This document shows, in pieces, positions 1-13,900 of a stretch of 64,000 nucleotides of DNA; the stretch's first letter is position 1, and each line of letters starts with the position of its first letter. The notes under the pieces were generated by a model. It was not told the DNA's origin. It saw nothing but the letters and a program-made list of their open reading frames with translations, and did not search any database. A program made the translations under genes and the position numbers. Origin of the DNA: Trichopria drosophilae (lineage: Eukaryota > Arthropoda > Insecta > Hymenoptera > Diapriidae). The DNA is taken from NCBI GenBank assembly GCA_030407085.1, contig CM059582.1:47267001-47331000 (forward strand), written 5' to 3'.

Positions 1-1207
1 GATGTTCAGAGATTACACTTTTTGTTCTTAATTTTTGGTTAATGATATTCTTATGTTCGGTAAACCACGTTTTCAGAGTCCTTTTTCCTTTCGCCTACAT
101 TCGAGGCTGTACAGTTTTTACACTGTATTTTGCAGAAAACATAGTTTTGTTCCATTAATGGGATAATATCTTTACCTAATTTCATAAAGTTATCAATTTG
201 TTATTACGTTCTGGTCTTGCACGAAGAATATAGTGTTTTACAGACGATGTTACTCCTTTGTTGAAACCCGCTACATATGGTAATTTTATTGTGCCTTTAA
301 TTGGTGTTTTTTATTTTTTTGTCTTCGATGTGTTGTTTGCGCAAAATAAAGCTGATAAGCGTTTTTTAATATACTTCTTTATAAACTCTGAGGGTAATCA
401 TTATTTAATAAGTGCACTTTTACCTCCAATATGTTTTGGTGGTGAAACTTTTTGTGTAAATTTAAAATTGCTCTGTCTAATAAATTATATACAATAGCTA
501 TGCTCTGTGGTATTGGATGATTTGAGTTATAATTTAAAACTCTGCCTGACAAAGTTTCTTTTTTGTACCTATTGAAAATAAGTCTATTGTTATTTCTGAT
601 AAGGGTTAAATCCAAAAAGTTGAATCCTGTTGGATAATATAGGTGAACCCATTGGAGATCTGGAAGTCTGTATAAAATTATTATTATTAAACGTAAAAAA
701 TGTATTATTCAATATGAGTTCTGTTGCTTTAATAATTCAAAATAAAGGTGTAAATGTATATTGCGGTTAATATATGTTCCTCGACGTTTAATACCTTTGT
801 AACTAATTCGACCGGAATGTTAGTAAACAAAGACATTGCATCTAACGATATTAATGTATAATCATTACCAATTTTCAGGGGTTTTAATTTATCAACCATC
901 TGTAAACTATTTTCTACAGTTAGTAGATAACGGTAGTGTTGTGCATTTTTTTAAGTTTTCAAATTTTTAAAGCTAAAAAACATGCTGGTGAGACAATCGA
1001 GGGAATGATTGCAAATCTTATAACATGTAGACTGTAATGATTTTAAAGGATTAGAATCTATTTATAAATATATACTATTATCTTGTAACAATGTGTTGAT
1101 GTTCTTGTTCTTTTTAATAAATTTTGTTGTGCATATTATGATTGTTTGGACAAAATTTCATCTTGAAGTTTCTTATATCTAGTTCATACGTGTAGCATCA
1201 TTTATTT
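1..1207 (-). mobile_element. Penelope-like element, 5'-truncated copy (reverse transcriptase and start of GIY-YIG), cut by window edge
   Basis: Read on the minus strand. Traces of the reverse-transcriptase palm lie around 950-780. The typical post-palm segment is at 615-379 (DLTLIRNNNRLIFNRYKKET, SGRVLNYNSNHPIPQS), and a degraded endonuclease region continues to position 1. Stops and frameshifts interrupt every frame. It is the inverted counterpart of the copy at 2040-4256 and differs from it by scattered substitutions. Homology to that copy starts only near 1180, so this copy lacks its 5' end and abuts the 3' end of the next piece head to tail. Confidence 0.8.
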
Positions 1208-2000
1208 AAGGTAACTTTTTTAATAAGAACAGCAGATTGTGGTCCGTTCCTGTAGTCGACGTTTCGCTGTCATTCTCAAGATTTTTTTTAAATACACTTA
1301 ATAAATTATACATAAAAAAACACCGTGATTCCAAAAACTGTATATACATTATATAAAAGAATTAATGCACTATTTTTAAAAAAAATTTTCATATATGAGA
1401 AAATAATTCAAAATTTCACAATGAGAAAATTATTAGTTGGCTAGATGTAGAATGTCGAAATGTCAACAATGTTCGCTTTCTAATTATTTATATTAATGTC
1501 ACAATACAAAACTGCTTGAAATTGTATATTCTCGGTATCTATAATAAGGTGCGCCTATGAACCGTTCGTTTAAATTTGAAAGAAGTAAATCATAGAAATT
1601 GTTAAATTTTAACGTATCTTCTTTTATGTTAATAGAATTTGATTGTAATTTTATGTGAATCATTTCAGATATTAGTCCCTCGAATAAAGAAGTTTCTTTA
1701 CCCAAGATTTTCACATGTTTCAAATAAAAATCATAGAATAACTGTAATCGATGTACAGTTTTGATACTGCAATTTCTAAACAACATTCTTTTGTTCCATT
1801 AGCCGGTTTGAGAAAAATTCAACATGTAATTAAATGCTTCAAGATCCAGTTTCTAAATATCGAAATTGAGGATTGTTGTATACATATACATTATTTAAAC
1901 AATGGAATTTCTGATATTTTCTCTCCACTACGAAGTTACCTACCACCGGAATATTACATATGCTATTTACGTGTGACATTTTGAATTACTCTATTTACAA
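1208..2000 (-). mobile_element. Penelope-like element, 3' fragment with internal deletion
   Basis: The minus strand carries the endonuclease C-terminal segment (1786-1499: HRLQLFYDFYLKHVKILGKE and later IKLQSNSINIKEDTLKFNN) and the element's 3' terminal region, ending near 1208. Compared with the plus-strand copy, about 100 bp of the GIY-YIG core (3592-3698 there) is missing, with a short ACA microhomology at the joint. The tandem join with the truncated copy below 1207 is typical of Penelope insertions. Confidence 0.75.
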
Positions 2001-2884
2001 AAGTAACATTAGAATGATACTCGACAAAAAATTCAGTGACATTTTTAAAACACAGACAACACTTAATTAAAATCAATGTTCAAACATTTTTCGTGTATAA
2101 AACGGATACAATGATTCCCGAAGATGTTATGGATATTGTTAAATTAGGGGATAAGTTTAATGCGAAATCTAATTTACATCAAGTATTGTGAAATTACTAA
2201 AATAGGAGTTCCTACGGTGTTCAAAAATCTTATTCATAACATGGTGTTAAAAAACATAGATTATGAGAGGAAAAACAATAGATATAAGAAACTTCAAGAT
2301 GAGATTTTATCCAAAAAATGGATATGTACAACAAAATTTATGAAAAAGAACAAGGACATACTATTTATAATTGCTGCTAAAAGTTAATGTGAGTGTCGCA
2401 TTAAAAAAAGGCAGATTACATAGAAAAGATGAACATATTTTTATAAGACGATAGTTCATATTTAGAAATAGATTATAATCCTTTAAAATCATTATAGTCT
2501 TCATTTTATTAAATTTGCAATCGTTTCCTCGATTGGCCCACCAACATATTTTTTAGCTTTAAAAATTGCAAAACTTAAAAAAAATGCACAACATCACTGT
2601 TCTCTACTGTAGAAAATAGTTTACAGATGATTGAAAAATTAAAAAACCTGGAAATTCCTAATGATTATACATTAATATCGTTGGATGCAATGTCTTTGTT
2701 TACTAACATTCCTGTCGAATTAGTTGTACAAAGTTTTGAACGTCGAGGAACATATATTAAATAACACACATTTATACCTTTACTTGAAATTATTAAAGCA
2801 ATAGAACTTATAATGAATGATACATTTTTTTAAGTTTAATAATAACAATTTTAAACAGACTTTCGGATATCCAATGGGTTCACG

Positions 2885-3169
2885 ATGTCACCTATATTGT
2901 CCAACTCAGTTATGGGAGATCTTGAGGTTGAATGTTTAAATAAACTTTCTTTTAAACGTTTGTTTTACCACCGATATGTTGATGACATCATAACAGCTGT
3001 TCCTACTTCGGGAATTACTGAAATCTTAAATATGTTCAATAACTACCATCCAAGATTACAATTTACTTGTGAATTAGAAAATAATAACACCGTCAACTTT
3101 TTGGATTTAACACTTATCAGAAATCATAACAGAATTATTTTTAATTGGTACAAAAATAAACTTTTTTAG
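2885..3169 (+). pseudogene. Penelope reverse-transcriptase fragment
   Basis: Longest intact frame in the plus-strand element, 94 codons. It covers the RT palm with the YVDD active-site motif and the downstream FLDLTLIRN segment typical of Penelope RTs. The frame stops at 3167-3169, before the conserved SGR.LN..S.HP segment, which continues in another frame. Confidence 0.8.
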
Positions 3170-4186
3170 GCAGACTTTTAAATTTTAACTCAATTCATCC
3201 AATATCACGGAACCTAGCTATTGTACGTAATTTATTAAACAGAGCCACTTTAAATTCGCACAAAAAGTTACACCACCAAAATATATTGGATGTAAAACAG
3301 TACTTATTAAATAATGAATTATAATAAAGTATGTTAAAAAACGCTTATCCACTATATTTTGCGAAAACAACACAAACGAAAACACAAGAATAAAAAATAG
3401 CAAAATTGAAGGCACAATAAAGTTACCATACATTGCATACATAGCAGGTGTCTACGAAAGAATAACATCGTCCATAAAACACCACAATCTTCGTGTAGTA
3501 CAACTTAATAACAAACTTGATAATTTTATAAAACGAGGTAAAGATGGGAACAAAACAACGTTGTCTACGAAATGCAGTGTAAAAACTGTACAGCTTCGTA
3601 TGTAGGCGAAATGAAGAGGAAACTGAAAACAATGATTACCGAACATTAGAACAATATTACCCAAGCATCAAGAACAAAAAGTGTAATCTCTGAACATCGA
3701 TTACAGTTATTCCATAATTTTTTATGCAGAACATGTGAAAATCTTGGATAAATTAACTTCTTTATCCAAGAGACTAATATCTTAAATGATTCACATTAAA
3801 TTGCAATCAAATTCTATCAACATAAAAGAAGATACGTTAAAATTAAACAATTCCTATGATTTACTTGTTTCAAATTTAAAAACGAACGGTTCATTCGCGT
3901 ACCTTGTTATAGATACCGAGAATATATAATTTTAAGCAGTTTTGTATTATGACATTAATATAAATAATTACAAAGCGAACATTGTTGTCATTCTGACATT
4001 CTACATCTAATCAACTAATAATTTTCTTACTGGAAAAATTTGAATTATTTTCTCCTATATTATTATTTTTTAAAAAATAGGTAATATATTAATTCATTTA
4101 CATAATGTATATACAGTTTTTGTAAACACGGTTTTGTTTTATGTATAATTTATATTTAAAAAATTTTTTTGTATTTAAAAAAAATC

Positions 4187-4240
4187 TTGAGAATGACAGC
4201 GAAACGTCGACTACAGGAACGGACCACAATCTGCGGTTCT
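4187..4240 (+). other. Hammerhead-ribozyme-like core remnant in the Penelope 3' terminal region
   Basis: The sequence around 4200-4210 contains CGAAACGTCGA, like the GAAAC side of the small hammerhead ribozymes known from Penelope terminal repeats. A degraded counterpart of the CTGANGA box (CTTGAGAATGA) lies just upstream. The same block is present inverted at 1236-1285 (TCGACGTTTCG at 1256-1266). The upstream box is not canonical, so activity is doubtful. Confidence 0.35.
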
Positions 4241-4256
4241 TATTAAAAAGTTACCT

Positions 4257-6060
4257 AACTCGGATAATCGTTTTAGCCATATTTTACTTACTTGAAATAT
4301 TACCGAGTGCTCAATTCTTTGAATTATATTTACAATTTATTTAATATTATTGATAGTTTATTGACATTTCTGGAAACAACATTAGGTGTTGTTGCAGATT
4401 TTCAAGATCTTAATTATTAAGCTTATATTCGTTACAAGAAGACGTGCGATCGATTTCGTGTTATATAAGAGAGTAAGAAGGCTTTGTATGTAATCTATCA
4501 GTTACCATTTCCTTTATTTTTTGACATTCCTGATTATGATCATACAAAATCAGTTTTTCAGAATCTAATATGGAAAACGGCCATTTGAAAATCTATAAAA
4601 ATAAAAATATGTCAATACTATACATGGGTTATTCCACGTTAACGGGAGACCCCATAATTCCAGAATTGGTTTAAACGAAAAGAGTTCTACTAAGGCTTAA
4701 AATGTTGGCAATTACATCTGCTTTAAAATACAAAGTGGCAAAATAAAAAATTCAAGATGGCGGATTCAATGTGGCCGAAGAAATATAAAAAAATGTTTGA
4801 ATACACTTGAAACTTGTCTTCACGGGGTTTTAAGGCCGCTAAACATGAATCTTATATCAAAATGGCGGATCCAAAATAGATGATAATGTTTTAAAAAAAT
4901 TTCATGAAACTTCTTACAAAAGCAAATTTGTTATGGCCTTGGATTTTTAAAAATCTTATCAAATTTAAATAAAACTTGTTACATGAGATTTTTTTACGGT
5001 TCTAATAGATTTTATAAGTATCTAATTGGTTTAAAAATTGAGGAAATTACATCTGCTCAAAAATCCAACGTGTTGAAATAAAAAATTCAAGAGGGCGGTT
5101 CCAATATGGCCCAGACAGAAAAAAGTGCTTGAGTTCACTTAAGACTTGTCACTCGGGGGTTTTTGGGATCACTGAACAAGAATATGACATCACATATATA
5201 ATATTCAAAATGTCGGGTCCAATATCGCGACCGATTTATAAAAAACATATTAAATATAAATAAAACTTGTATTATGGGGCTTTTAACGATTGTAATGTGT
5301 TTTCTGGATTTCTAATTAGGTTAAAAATTTAGGTATTCACATCTACTTTAATATATCTGATTTAATTTAATATAATGCTAAATGGCAAAATAAAACATTC
5401 AAGATGGCGGAGGCATTCTAAAAAAGTGCTTCAATTCAATTGTAATTTTTCACCCGGAGTTTTTCAGGGGCGCTGAACATCAATCTGACATCAAATTTTC
5501 AATGTTCAAAATGGCGGATCCAAAGACAAGAGTATGTTCCAACTAGTAAAAGTAAGAATGGGTAATGTTTCAATTAGTACAAGTAGGAGAGGTAAATTCT
5601 AACCACAACATTTTCATGAGTATTTGGTTATTTCTGGTCGTTTGGAAAAAAAACGTTAAGACCTAAGGTATACAAATGGAGCATCAACAAAAAATTACAT
5701 CGAAGACTGATAAAGCATTATAAAATTTTACTCTACAAAAGGTAGTCAACTGTTATATAAGTGCCAAAAATAGGATAGTGACTGGAAAGGCAGATGTCTC
5801 TGTTTCAAGCGAATTTGTGCAAAATTTTTAATCCTTATTTTAAACTTTGCAAATATGATGTCAGATTCGTGTTCCAGGGCCATACAAAATTCGCTTTTGT
5901 AAGAAGTTTCAAGTAAATTTGAAAATGTTTTTAAACATTATCGTCCATATTGGATTCGCATTTTGAATATTAGAAATCTGATGTGAGATTTAACGGCCTT
6001 AAAAACCCTGACTGATTTTTTAGCGAACATCAAACCTTTATCTTTAATTGTCCACCATTT
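4257..6060. repeat. Degenerate tandem and inverted repeat family (AAGATGGCGGA-type)
   Basis: About three diverged direct units of roughly 320-330 bp begin near 4740, 5070 and 5390. Each contains AAAATTCAAGATGGCGG-like sequence, then AAAGTGCTTGA..TCA, a CACCCGGAGTTTTT-like block and AAAATGGCGGATCCAA. Part of the unit recurs inverted at about 5860-6010 (compare 4830-4935). No coding frame is seen. It looks like a dispersed or non-autonomous transposon family. The stretch 4257-4700 has no feature I can support. Confidence 0.6.
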
Positions 6061-9000
6061 TGTCAAAAATGTATATTGTGCATTAAATCCGTCGATTAAA
6101 CGCTAGATTGTACTGTTATTTAACTAAATCCATTGAGATTTTTTGTTTCAGAACCAATTCGTCACAACAAAACGTAAAATTATAAATACAATTTTTTGGC
6201 GGTCATTAATGATTAATAATAAAATTGTACCTCAACTTTGCAATATTTTTCCATGACAAAATTACTGAAAGGTGTTCAATGTCTATGCTTTGAGATATAA
6301 TGATCATTTAAAAAAGTTTTCTGATTTTCTTTACAAAAATTCATGCACACAAGTTGGATCCTACCCTTAAATGGGACTTCGCCAGTTTTTACACCGTTAG
6401 TCACGGTAAAGTTTGCTTTAGTTTAATTCAGTCAAGTAAAAAAAAACAGAAAAATTATTATACTGTACTACTTTACTAAAGCACATAAATTAGTAGTCTT
6501 TGATCGTCCAAACGCGTTGATAAATACGGTTAAAATGTTTATTTTTAGTTGAATTGATGCACAGATTACCTTATACTTGACATTTAAAAAAAATTAGTTG
6601 TGAGATGTTAAAGTACAAATTCCAGTTATGATGGTGAATTTACCAAATTCCTCCAAGTTATACTCATATTCAGGAATTAAATAAATGTGATTAACATGTT
6701 CGTTGTTGGAGATTGTTTTATACACTTAAAGTCTATGAAAATTTGTCTCTTGTGCCCCCGATGAGGAATATGGGTATAGAAATAAGACAACTTCTTTGAA
6801 ATGACAATAGTTAATATGCGTTTATTTAATATTCTTGCCGTATAGATATTTATATATGTACTTATGTAGCTCTTTTCATTCTAACAGACGGCTGGCTATT
6901 GTAAATCGGCCGAATTTTATTGTGCCTGGCCCTAGTAGTTCTTGTTGTGCTTCAATCTATAGATCGATCAATGATGTTCTGTTTTATATTTAAATATTTC
7001 CTTGCACCGGCTGTCAACTATATTGAATTATATTTACTAAGCGGAAAGTCTAATTAGACCTTACCATGAACAATTACTTAATCAAGCGTAGTAATACACA
7101 TTTGTACATATTTTAATGATTTTGAATAGAAGAGAGCAATCCTTCCAATCCTCCTCCTACCATAAATCATCTCTACTATACATAACAATTTTTCGTCAAC
7201 CGGAAATAATGAGCTACTCCGTAACATTACCCAGTGGAAAACATATATAAAATAAGTGCACTATCGGGAACGCGCGAATTAGGCGAACTCGTTCAATCGC
7301 AATGTCCAACATGCTTAATGCAACTATATCGGTAAAGACTTCGTATGATTTATCGCTTCGAAACCGTCGCTTCTTCTACAATAGATACGAGTGTGTACAT
7401 TGATAATCCTATGCAATTGTAAAATTATTAAACGTATCGACGCAAATTTCTGTACATGTTATACAATAAGTTTGACAACTAAACCTAGAGGTACGAAAAC
7501 GTCAGTAGGTGCGAAATACATACGGAGTTACAAAAGGAACTTATTTTTAAGAGGTAAAACACGATGTAATATTTACAGAATTCCCGTTCTACAAAATTCG
7601 CCTAATCGACGCATCCCAGCTGTAACCAATAATACTTTTAAATGAATTCTCGCGAACGATTTTTAAAACCTGTGATTTAACGTGTTAACAACTGCAATAA
7701 AGGTTTCCTTTCCTCATTGGTTAATTGATATTTCTTGTTATTATTTTTTGCGTTACATATATTATCAGTTTCAAGTACATACTGGCACTCATCCCAAACA
7801 CTCGAATTATGCGCACACGCCCACGCACACGCATGCACACACGGTCATATTTTCTCGGGTACAAGTAGCACTTGTTTATTTTTCTTTTTTGTCGCCGTGG
7901 TACAATTTAGATGTGCGTGTTCGCGTGTTTTTTTACAAATATGAAAATACACCACGCAACTATCTGCCCCGAGATTGCGACAGAACACGTTACGAATGGT
8001 TTACTCCAATAATCGATTTTCGCATTCAATCGCATTAATATATTTAAGCAGCACGCGTTCAGTGACCCGGAACTCAACGATAGATAAGGTTAGAAATTCA
8101 TACAGACGTTAGAAGTTTTTTTTTATGAATTTTAGGACAAACGTGATTCATTGTATGAATGGCACACAACATGGCAGTCGCATGAACGTACTTAGTAACT
8201 TGTAACTTATTTCTATGACTTACGGTCTAGGTGAATGGTTTCGATAACATGTTTTATGCAAATCAGGAATGATAATGCTCCCATGTGTCAAGAAAAACCA
8301 AATTCTTATTATGCTTTTATCTTCCCAAAATTTTGTTTGGTTTAATTATCAAGAGGCCGTAAATTTCTGAAAACATTTAATATTTCGGAAAATTTTACAC
8401 TTTCCTCGCGTCTGTTATATATATAAGTCTTATTTGGAATATTCATGTATTTTCTTTCCGTTTTTATGCGGTATGGTAATAATGTCATCACGTATGATAT
8501 ATTTGCGTAACTTAATAGATGTACAGTGATAGGCAAATGCTTTCGTGTTATTTTGTTATTCTTATCATTTGTTTTCATATGTACAATCAATTGCGGGTTA
8601 TATTGCATCAGTTTAATAATGAATGCTCAAATATTTAATTCAAATTTGATTTTCCGACAGTGAATTAAACATGTTTGGTAACTTCAAAGTTAGTTGAATT
8701 CATTTCTTGGAGTGAAAATTGTATTGGAAGTGTCAAATCGCTGTGGTCAATAATTTTCATTTTCCAAAATGTGTATGATTATGCAGAAGGTTATAAAAAT
8801 GGCGTGCTTTGAAAACTGTTTTAGAAAATCACCCTCTCTAAACAAAATAATTAAACCAATTAGTAAATTTACTATTTCAACATTCAGAGAGCACAATGCA
8901 GATTATATCGATGCGACGATCACATGTTCATTTATGCATACTTGAATAACTGTTGTCTATCACGCAGTATATCAGATCACGTACTCAGCAATTACAATAT

Positions 9001-10025
9001 TGATACAATTTTTGCATTTACACGTATTAACAAGAAATTCAACTCGACGATTTCCGTTTCTGCTTTGCGGAATGCATGGCTTAGCTTTTTTTTTTAAATT
9101 GTTCGAAGCTCAACATTTTTTTTAACCCTTTTCACAATTGTTGTAAACTTTATATATAGGCTCATTTTTCGTATGCGTATAGTGTCCAATCAACTGGCAA
9201 TTAATTACATCGCTGTACATTACAATAAGGAGCAACTTAAAAAAAATCCTATCGTTCAGATTCCGGCAATTCCTTGTAACGATTCTTTTCTGAACGCGGA
9301 ATGGGAATACAATCGGCAGCTTAATTCTGCACGAATTGGGACACGATCGCGATAGAAGATCTATAAACACGCGCACGAAACAGTCATTCTCGATTAACGA
9401 TGCATTAAGTCCCGTCTTATTATTTTCTCTTACACGTATATCGTAACACAGTGATATAGATTGATATGATGATGGCCCGTTTATTAAGTATAGAACGATT
9501 CTCAGCAAACGCGTTCTCAAAGGTCAATAATTCGCAAATCTCACTTTTCATGTAGCCTGGACAGATCGGAGGCAATTATCAGAGACCCATTTCGAAAATC
9601 CACAGAGATAGGAAAAAGGTCCACATACTGCGTCCGAGCCCTTCTTTTATGTAACATCTTAAAATCTAATACATCGCGTATCGCTTTGTTCTCTTTCATT
9701 TGTTCATTCTTTTTCTAACGCCACTTTTCCTCAACCTATCGTAGTCCTCGCACAATTTTTCTTTTTTAATATTGTTCGTCTATCTATCTGATCTCCTTCG
9801 ATAGCTACATAGCTACATAACTTTTACATAACGTTTCCACGTGGCAAAATATCGAGCTTTCAATTATTATTCATATGAACACTCTTTTGTTTTGCTTGTT
9901 TAATGCCACCGATTTACTATACTTTTCTAGTCGATATAAATTTACGTAGGAATGAAAATCAGTGGAACTGTCCAGAGAGATAAATGCTTTAAGTCTAATG
10001 TATAACACCGAATTAATGTCACTCG
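6061..10025. other. Gene-free AT-rich stretch
   Basis: No frame with convincing protein character. Short open frames at 7391-7645 and 7682-8038 are composition effects. An imperfect CA/CG dinucleotide tract (GCGCACACGCCCACGCACAC) is at about 7810-7845. Parts around 7260-7660 and 9120-9620 are less AT-rich and could be untranslated or regulatory sequence, but I see no decisive signal. Confidence 0.4.
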
Positions 10026-10973
10026 TTAACCCTTTTCATGCCAAACAGACATAATTTTGTCATGTTTTTCAAGTGAATGTTTATCTGTGTAATGATAAGC
10101 AAAAAAACTTCAAAGCAATCTTTTCTGACGTATTTTTGTCAGTACTTTTCAATCTGCTATTAGTTTTGTTCTACGACGTTTGATTTTTTCAAAATGGCGG
10201 CTGATTTAGAAAAAAATTTGATTTTTTAAAATTTTTTATTTGTTTAACGTACTGGCTAATAATGTTCTTGTTGTCGGATCGGCACAAGTGTCTGGATCCT
10301 GTGAAATAATCATCATAAGTAAGATTTAAGTGACGTTTTTAATTTTTTTGTGTGTATTTAGTCCCTGACGTTTACTTTTTGAATAGTTTTGTTATATTTC
10401 TCAGTCTGATACCGATTGTGCTAGAAAATAGCAATACACGATGATATGGAATTCAAAATGGCTGAAAATATTATATTTTCATTATAATATAGATTTATTA
10501 TAATGTATATCTCAGTTTGATATCGATTATGCAAGAAAATAACAATACAAGATGATATGGAAAGTATACTATTTTCTTCCATAATCGATATTAACAAAAA
10601 AGAACAAAAAATGCGTGTAAAAGCGGCGATATTGGATCGGCCATTTTGAATTTTGACATCCTGCGTGGCTTAAATTTTAGTTGCAGTTATTATTCCACAG
10701 GATCCAGACGCATGTAACGATCCGGTAATGGGAACATTATTAGCCAATGCGGTAAACAACTAAAAAAATTTTAAAAATCACGTTTTTTTGTAAATTAGTC
10801 GCCATTTTGTAAAAGTCAAACGTCATAGAATAAAACTAATGGCAGATTTGAAAAGTACGGAGAAAAGTACGTCAGAAAGTATGGTTTTCAATTTCTTTTG
10901 CTTATCTTTATGCAGATAAATATTCACTTGAAACTCATAAAATAATTGTGCCTTTTGGCATGAAAAGGGTTAA
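10026..10973. mobile_element. TTAA-flanked piggyBac-type MITE with long inverted arms
   Basis: Starts TTAA-CCCTTTTCATGCC and ends GGCATGAAAAGGG-TTAA. TTAA target duplication and CCC termini are piggyBac hallmarks. The arms (about 10030-10340 and 10640-10969) are imperfect inverted copies; both contain a GGATCCAGACAC-like block, ACGTACT..CTAATAATGTTC and AAAATGGCGGC. The middle holds a roughly 108-bp diverged direct repeat (CTCAGT(C/T)TGATA at about 10401 and 10512). There is no transposase, so it must have been moved by another element. Confidence 0.8.
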
Positions 10974-13900
10974 TCAAATATTCTGGACATTTATATTTCG
11001 AAAAATGGAATCCAGAAAAAGTGGATTAAGTAAGAAAATGATGAAGTTACTAAGGTGTTGTCGGCTTCGGTACTCGGCAGACTCGAATGTACACATTTAG
11101 AGTGATTGCGGAGTAAGCTCGGGTAGAGAAGAATAGATATATCTACAGAAATAGTCGCATTCTAATAATCAGGGGTTTCTCGACTTGGACTACTGCTAAG
11201 CTTTATAAGGGTCGTTTAATTATTTACAACAGACTCGGAAAACGTTTTATCAATTCTTATCAAATATGCAAATTTTGTCTCTTTGTCTCTCTCGTGGATG
11301 CCTCGACACTACTATTTTAAATAGTAACCTCTCCTTTCATCCTAAGATTCTATAAGACGAGATATTTCCGACTAAAATTATAACCGAGTACATTGTGTTG
11401 CGAGCTATACACGCGCTCTAGAACGGTCATTATTGTCATCACTAGAACAATACAGCACCGTTATCCTATTTTCATTACCATTCTTATCGTGTCTTTTAAT
11501 CCTTAGTAACCCATCCTTAAACCATTCCTTTCATTCTGTCTATTAATCGTTTTTCAGTCCTAAATACTTTCTCTCTTATTGCATTCGTGATAATACAATA
11601 CTCGCTTCACATCAAAAATTGATAAAGTATTGCTTACGTTAAATTATCTTTTAAGTCATCTCTTTATTTTATTGGTTATATTTTCACGTATCATATATGT
11701 ATCATATAATGATGACCTTGGACCCGTGACGAAAAAATAAAAAAATACAAGTCTTCAGGCTTTTACTTTTTTTTTCGTTATTTTATCTCGATTACCCCTC
11801 AACACTAAAAAGTTTAATCACGAAATTGGTATAATTCTTGTTCTGTTTTCTTCGTCATTATGGAAATGTAGTAGAATGAGTGTGATTAAAACTCACGTGT
11901 TGAAATAACTTTCATTATACTATGTCCTTTCGTTCTTCACATCTATTCGTTCATACTTTCTGTAGATTATTCCTCACGATTTTAAGTTTTCAAATGAAAA
12001 ATAAGTCAAATAAGTTCTTAAATTTTTGGAGGTTAAACCTGTACTATTATGTATATTTTCTTTTAAAGAATTATCTACTTAAAGTATGAACGATCTTGTG
12101 ATTTATTTGGACGAGACGATTAGTATAATTATTGAACTTTATAATTTCTTACGAACGCCCTCCAACTTTGTGAAATACCGAAATAACAAAACTCCTCAAA
12201 AAGGTGTCAGTGACAGCAAGAGATTCTGTTTGGTATTAATTGGTTCCGTTTGTCAATTTTTCATTTGATATGCTTAAAAGGTATTTCATTGGAATTGCTA
12301 AATTAAACTGTAAAGGGTAAAGGCGTTAAAAATATTTTAATATCTGCATTAAAAGAGCAAAATTTGTCTGAAAAGAAAATTTTGTGCCATTACCCTCTGT
12401 ACCTGTAAACTTAAGTCAACACTTTCAAGAGTTTGTGTTTATTTTCCTGTCATTAAACATTTAAATGGATTACTTTAATCTAGTGAGATTCTAGAATATT
12501 ATTTTACTTGCATTGAGAAGTTACTAAATACACTAAAACCATAAAGATAATAGAATTAAGGAGTTTCGTAAATGTTTCATTTATAGGCAGTTGAACTTTG
12601 TTAATTATCGACCTGTTTTTTTGAAAGACGTTTCAAAATTGTGTGAGGTAAATATTTTTAGTCTTGGACACTTTTTTGTCTCTCACAATTTGCAAAATAA
12701 TGAATAATTTAAATTATTTGAAATTGAATGTGGCCACAAATATATTTTGCCACATACCGTTTAACATTTTATGTATGCCCTCGATGAACTTTTTTTATAA
12801 AAGTACATGAAAATATAACAATTAAATATAAATAAAATTTAAAAGTCTTTACGTACGACAAATCTACATACGTATCAAGTCAATATGATATTATTACATA
12901 GAGACGAAGTTCTCTTTACATAGACTTGGCATTTAAAAATCAGACATTTCGTTATCCTGGTCGTTTTTATAAGTTAATATTGATACTGTCATATACATTT
13001 CATTAAAGTTGTCATGAAATTTTACTTGATAGAAAGGTACTATAGTCATCCTCCTCACCAAGAATGATCCTCAAAGCCTTCTGGTAATAGTCTAAAAGTT
13101 GAATTTCTTTCAACAATGTATACCATTATCAAATTTTGAATCCAATGGAATCCATGAAGTAGTTTAAGGATAATCCACGACTATAGTAACTTCCAGACGA
13201 GAAAGAGCAGTTTTAAATCGCTCCGTAACTAGTGTTAAGTTATTTAATGTTAATTTCACATTTAAAAAACACCGACCACAACCAGTAAAAATTCTTAGAG
13301 CACTTAATATCGTCAGAATATTGTGTATATACATTATGTATTAAGTGTATAATATTTAATAATATAATAACAATATTAAGTGTTCCGCGAATAGTATGTC
13401 GATAATTCGTAGTCGTCTTACGACTATTTGGCTCGTTTTAGGAAAGTGTAGATTAAATTTAGAATTTGTTGAACTATAAAACATTCACAATTGAATGAGA
13501 AAATATGCCTTGAGATGGATTAAACGGCTCGAACACTACATGGATAAGAGTTAAGGAATTTAATTTAATGAGAAATCTTTTGAATATAGCAAAGAGATAA
13601 ATTTTGTCAGCATTCCAAGCTCGATCTTTTCATATATAATATTCGGATGTTTCATCTCATTAATAATAATCTCGACCGGCGGTATGTAACGAGTGCATTT
13701 TTTAACAGACTTTAAAGTCGAGAGCGTAACAAAACGTGAACAACGGACTTTAAGGTCACCTCATTTTTCAAAAAACCTTAACACGCTTAAAGAGCTCACA
13801 AAGTCCAGTAAAAATAATCGCGTTAGCTCTGTATAACATTTTACAAACAGTTTTCCTTGATTTCTTCCAGTTGACATTCATTCTTGAGACTGCATTGAGG

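Larger units (their letters stand above)
2040..4256 (+). mobile_element. Penelope-like element, plus-strand copy (broken)
   Basis: A degenerate copy with, in order: an N-terminal region (about 2100-2400), a reverse-transcriptase domain (about 2620-3170) and a GIY-YIG endonuclease (about 3560-3950). The catalytic segment HRYVDDIITAV lies in the open frame at 2885-3169, preceded by the Penelope-type MSPILSNSVMGDLE and followed by NFLDLTLIRNHN. At 3563-3649 the frame VYEMQCKNCTASYVGEMKRK ... EH gives the CKNC and YVGE endonuclease motifs. Many stops and frame changes show it is inactive. Its 3' end (GTTACCTA near 4256) matches the other copies. Confidence 0.82.

Noticed and set aside
7391..8038. 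Overlapping plus-strand open frames near the CA-rich tract
   Set aside because: No recognisable domain and composition follows the CA/TG dinucleotides; no start context or splice partners.
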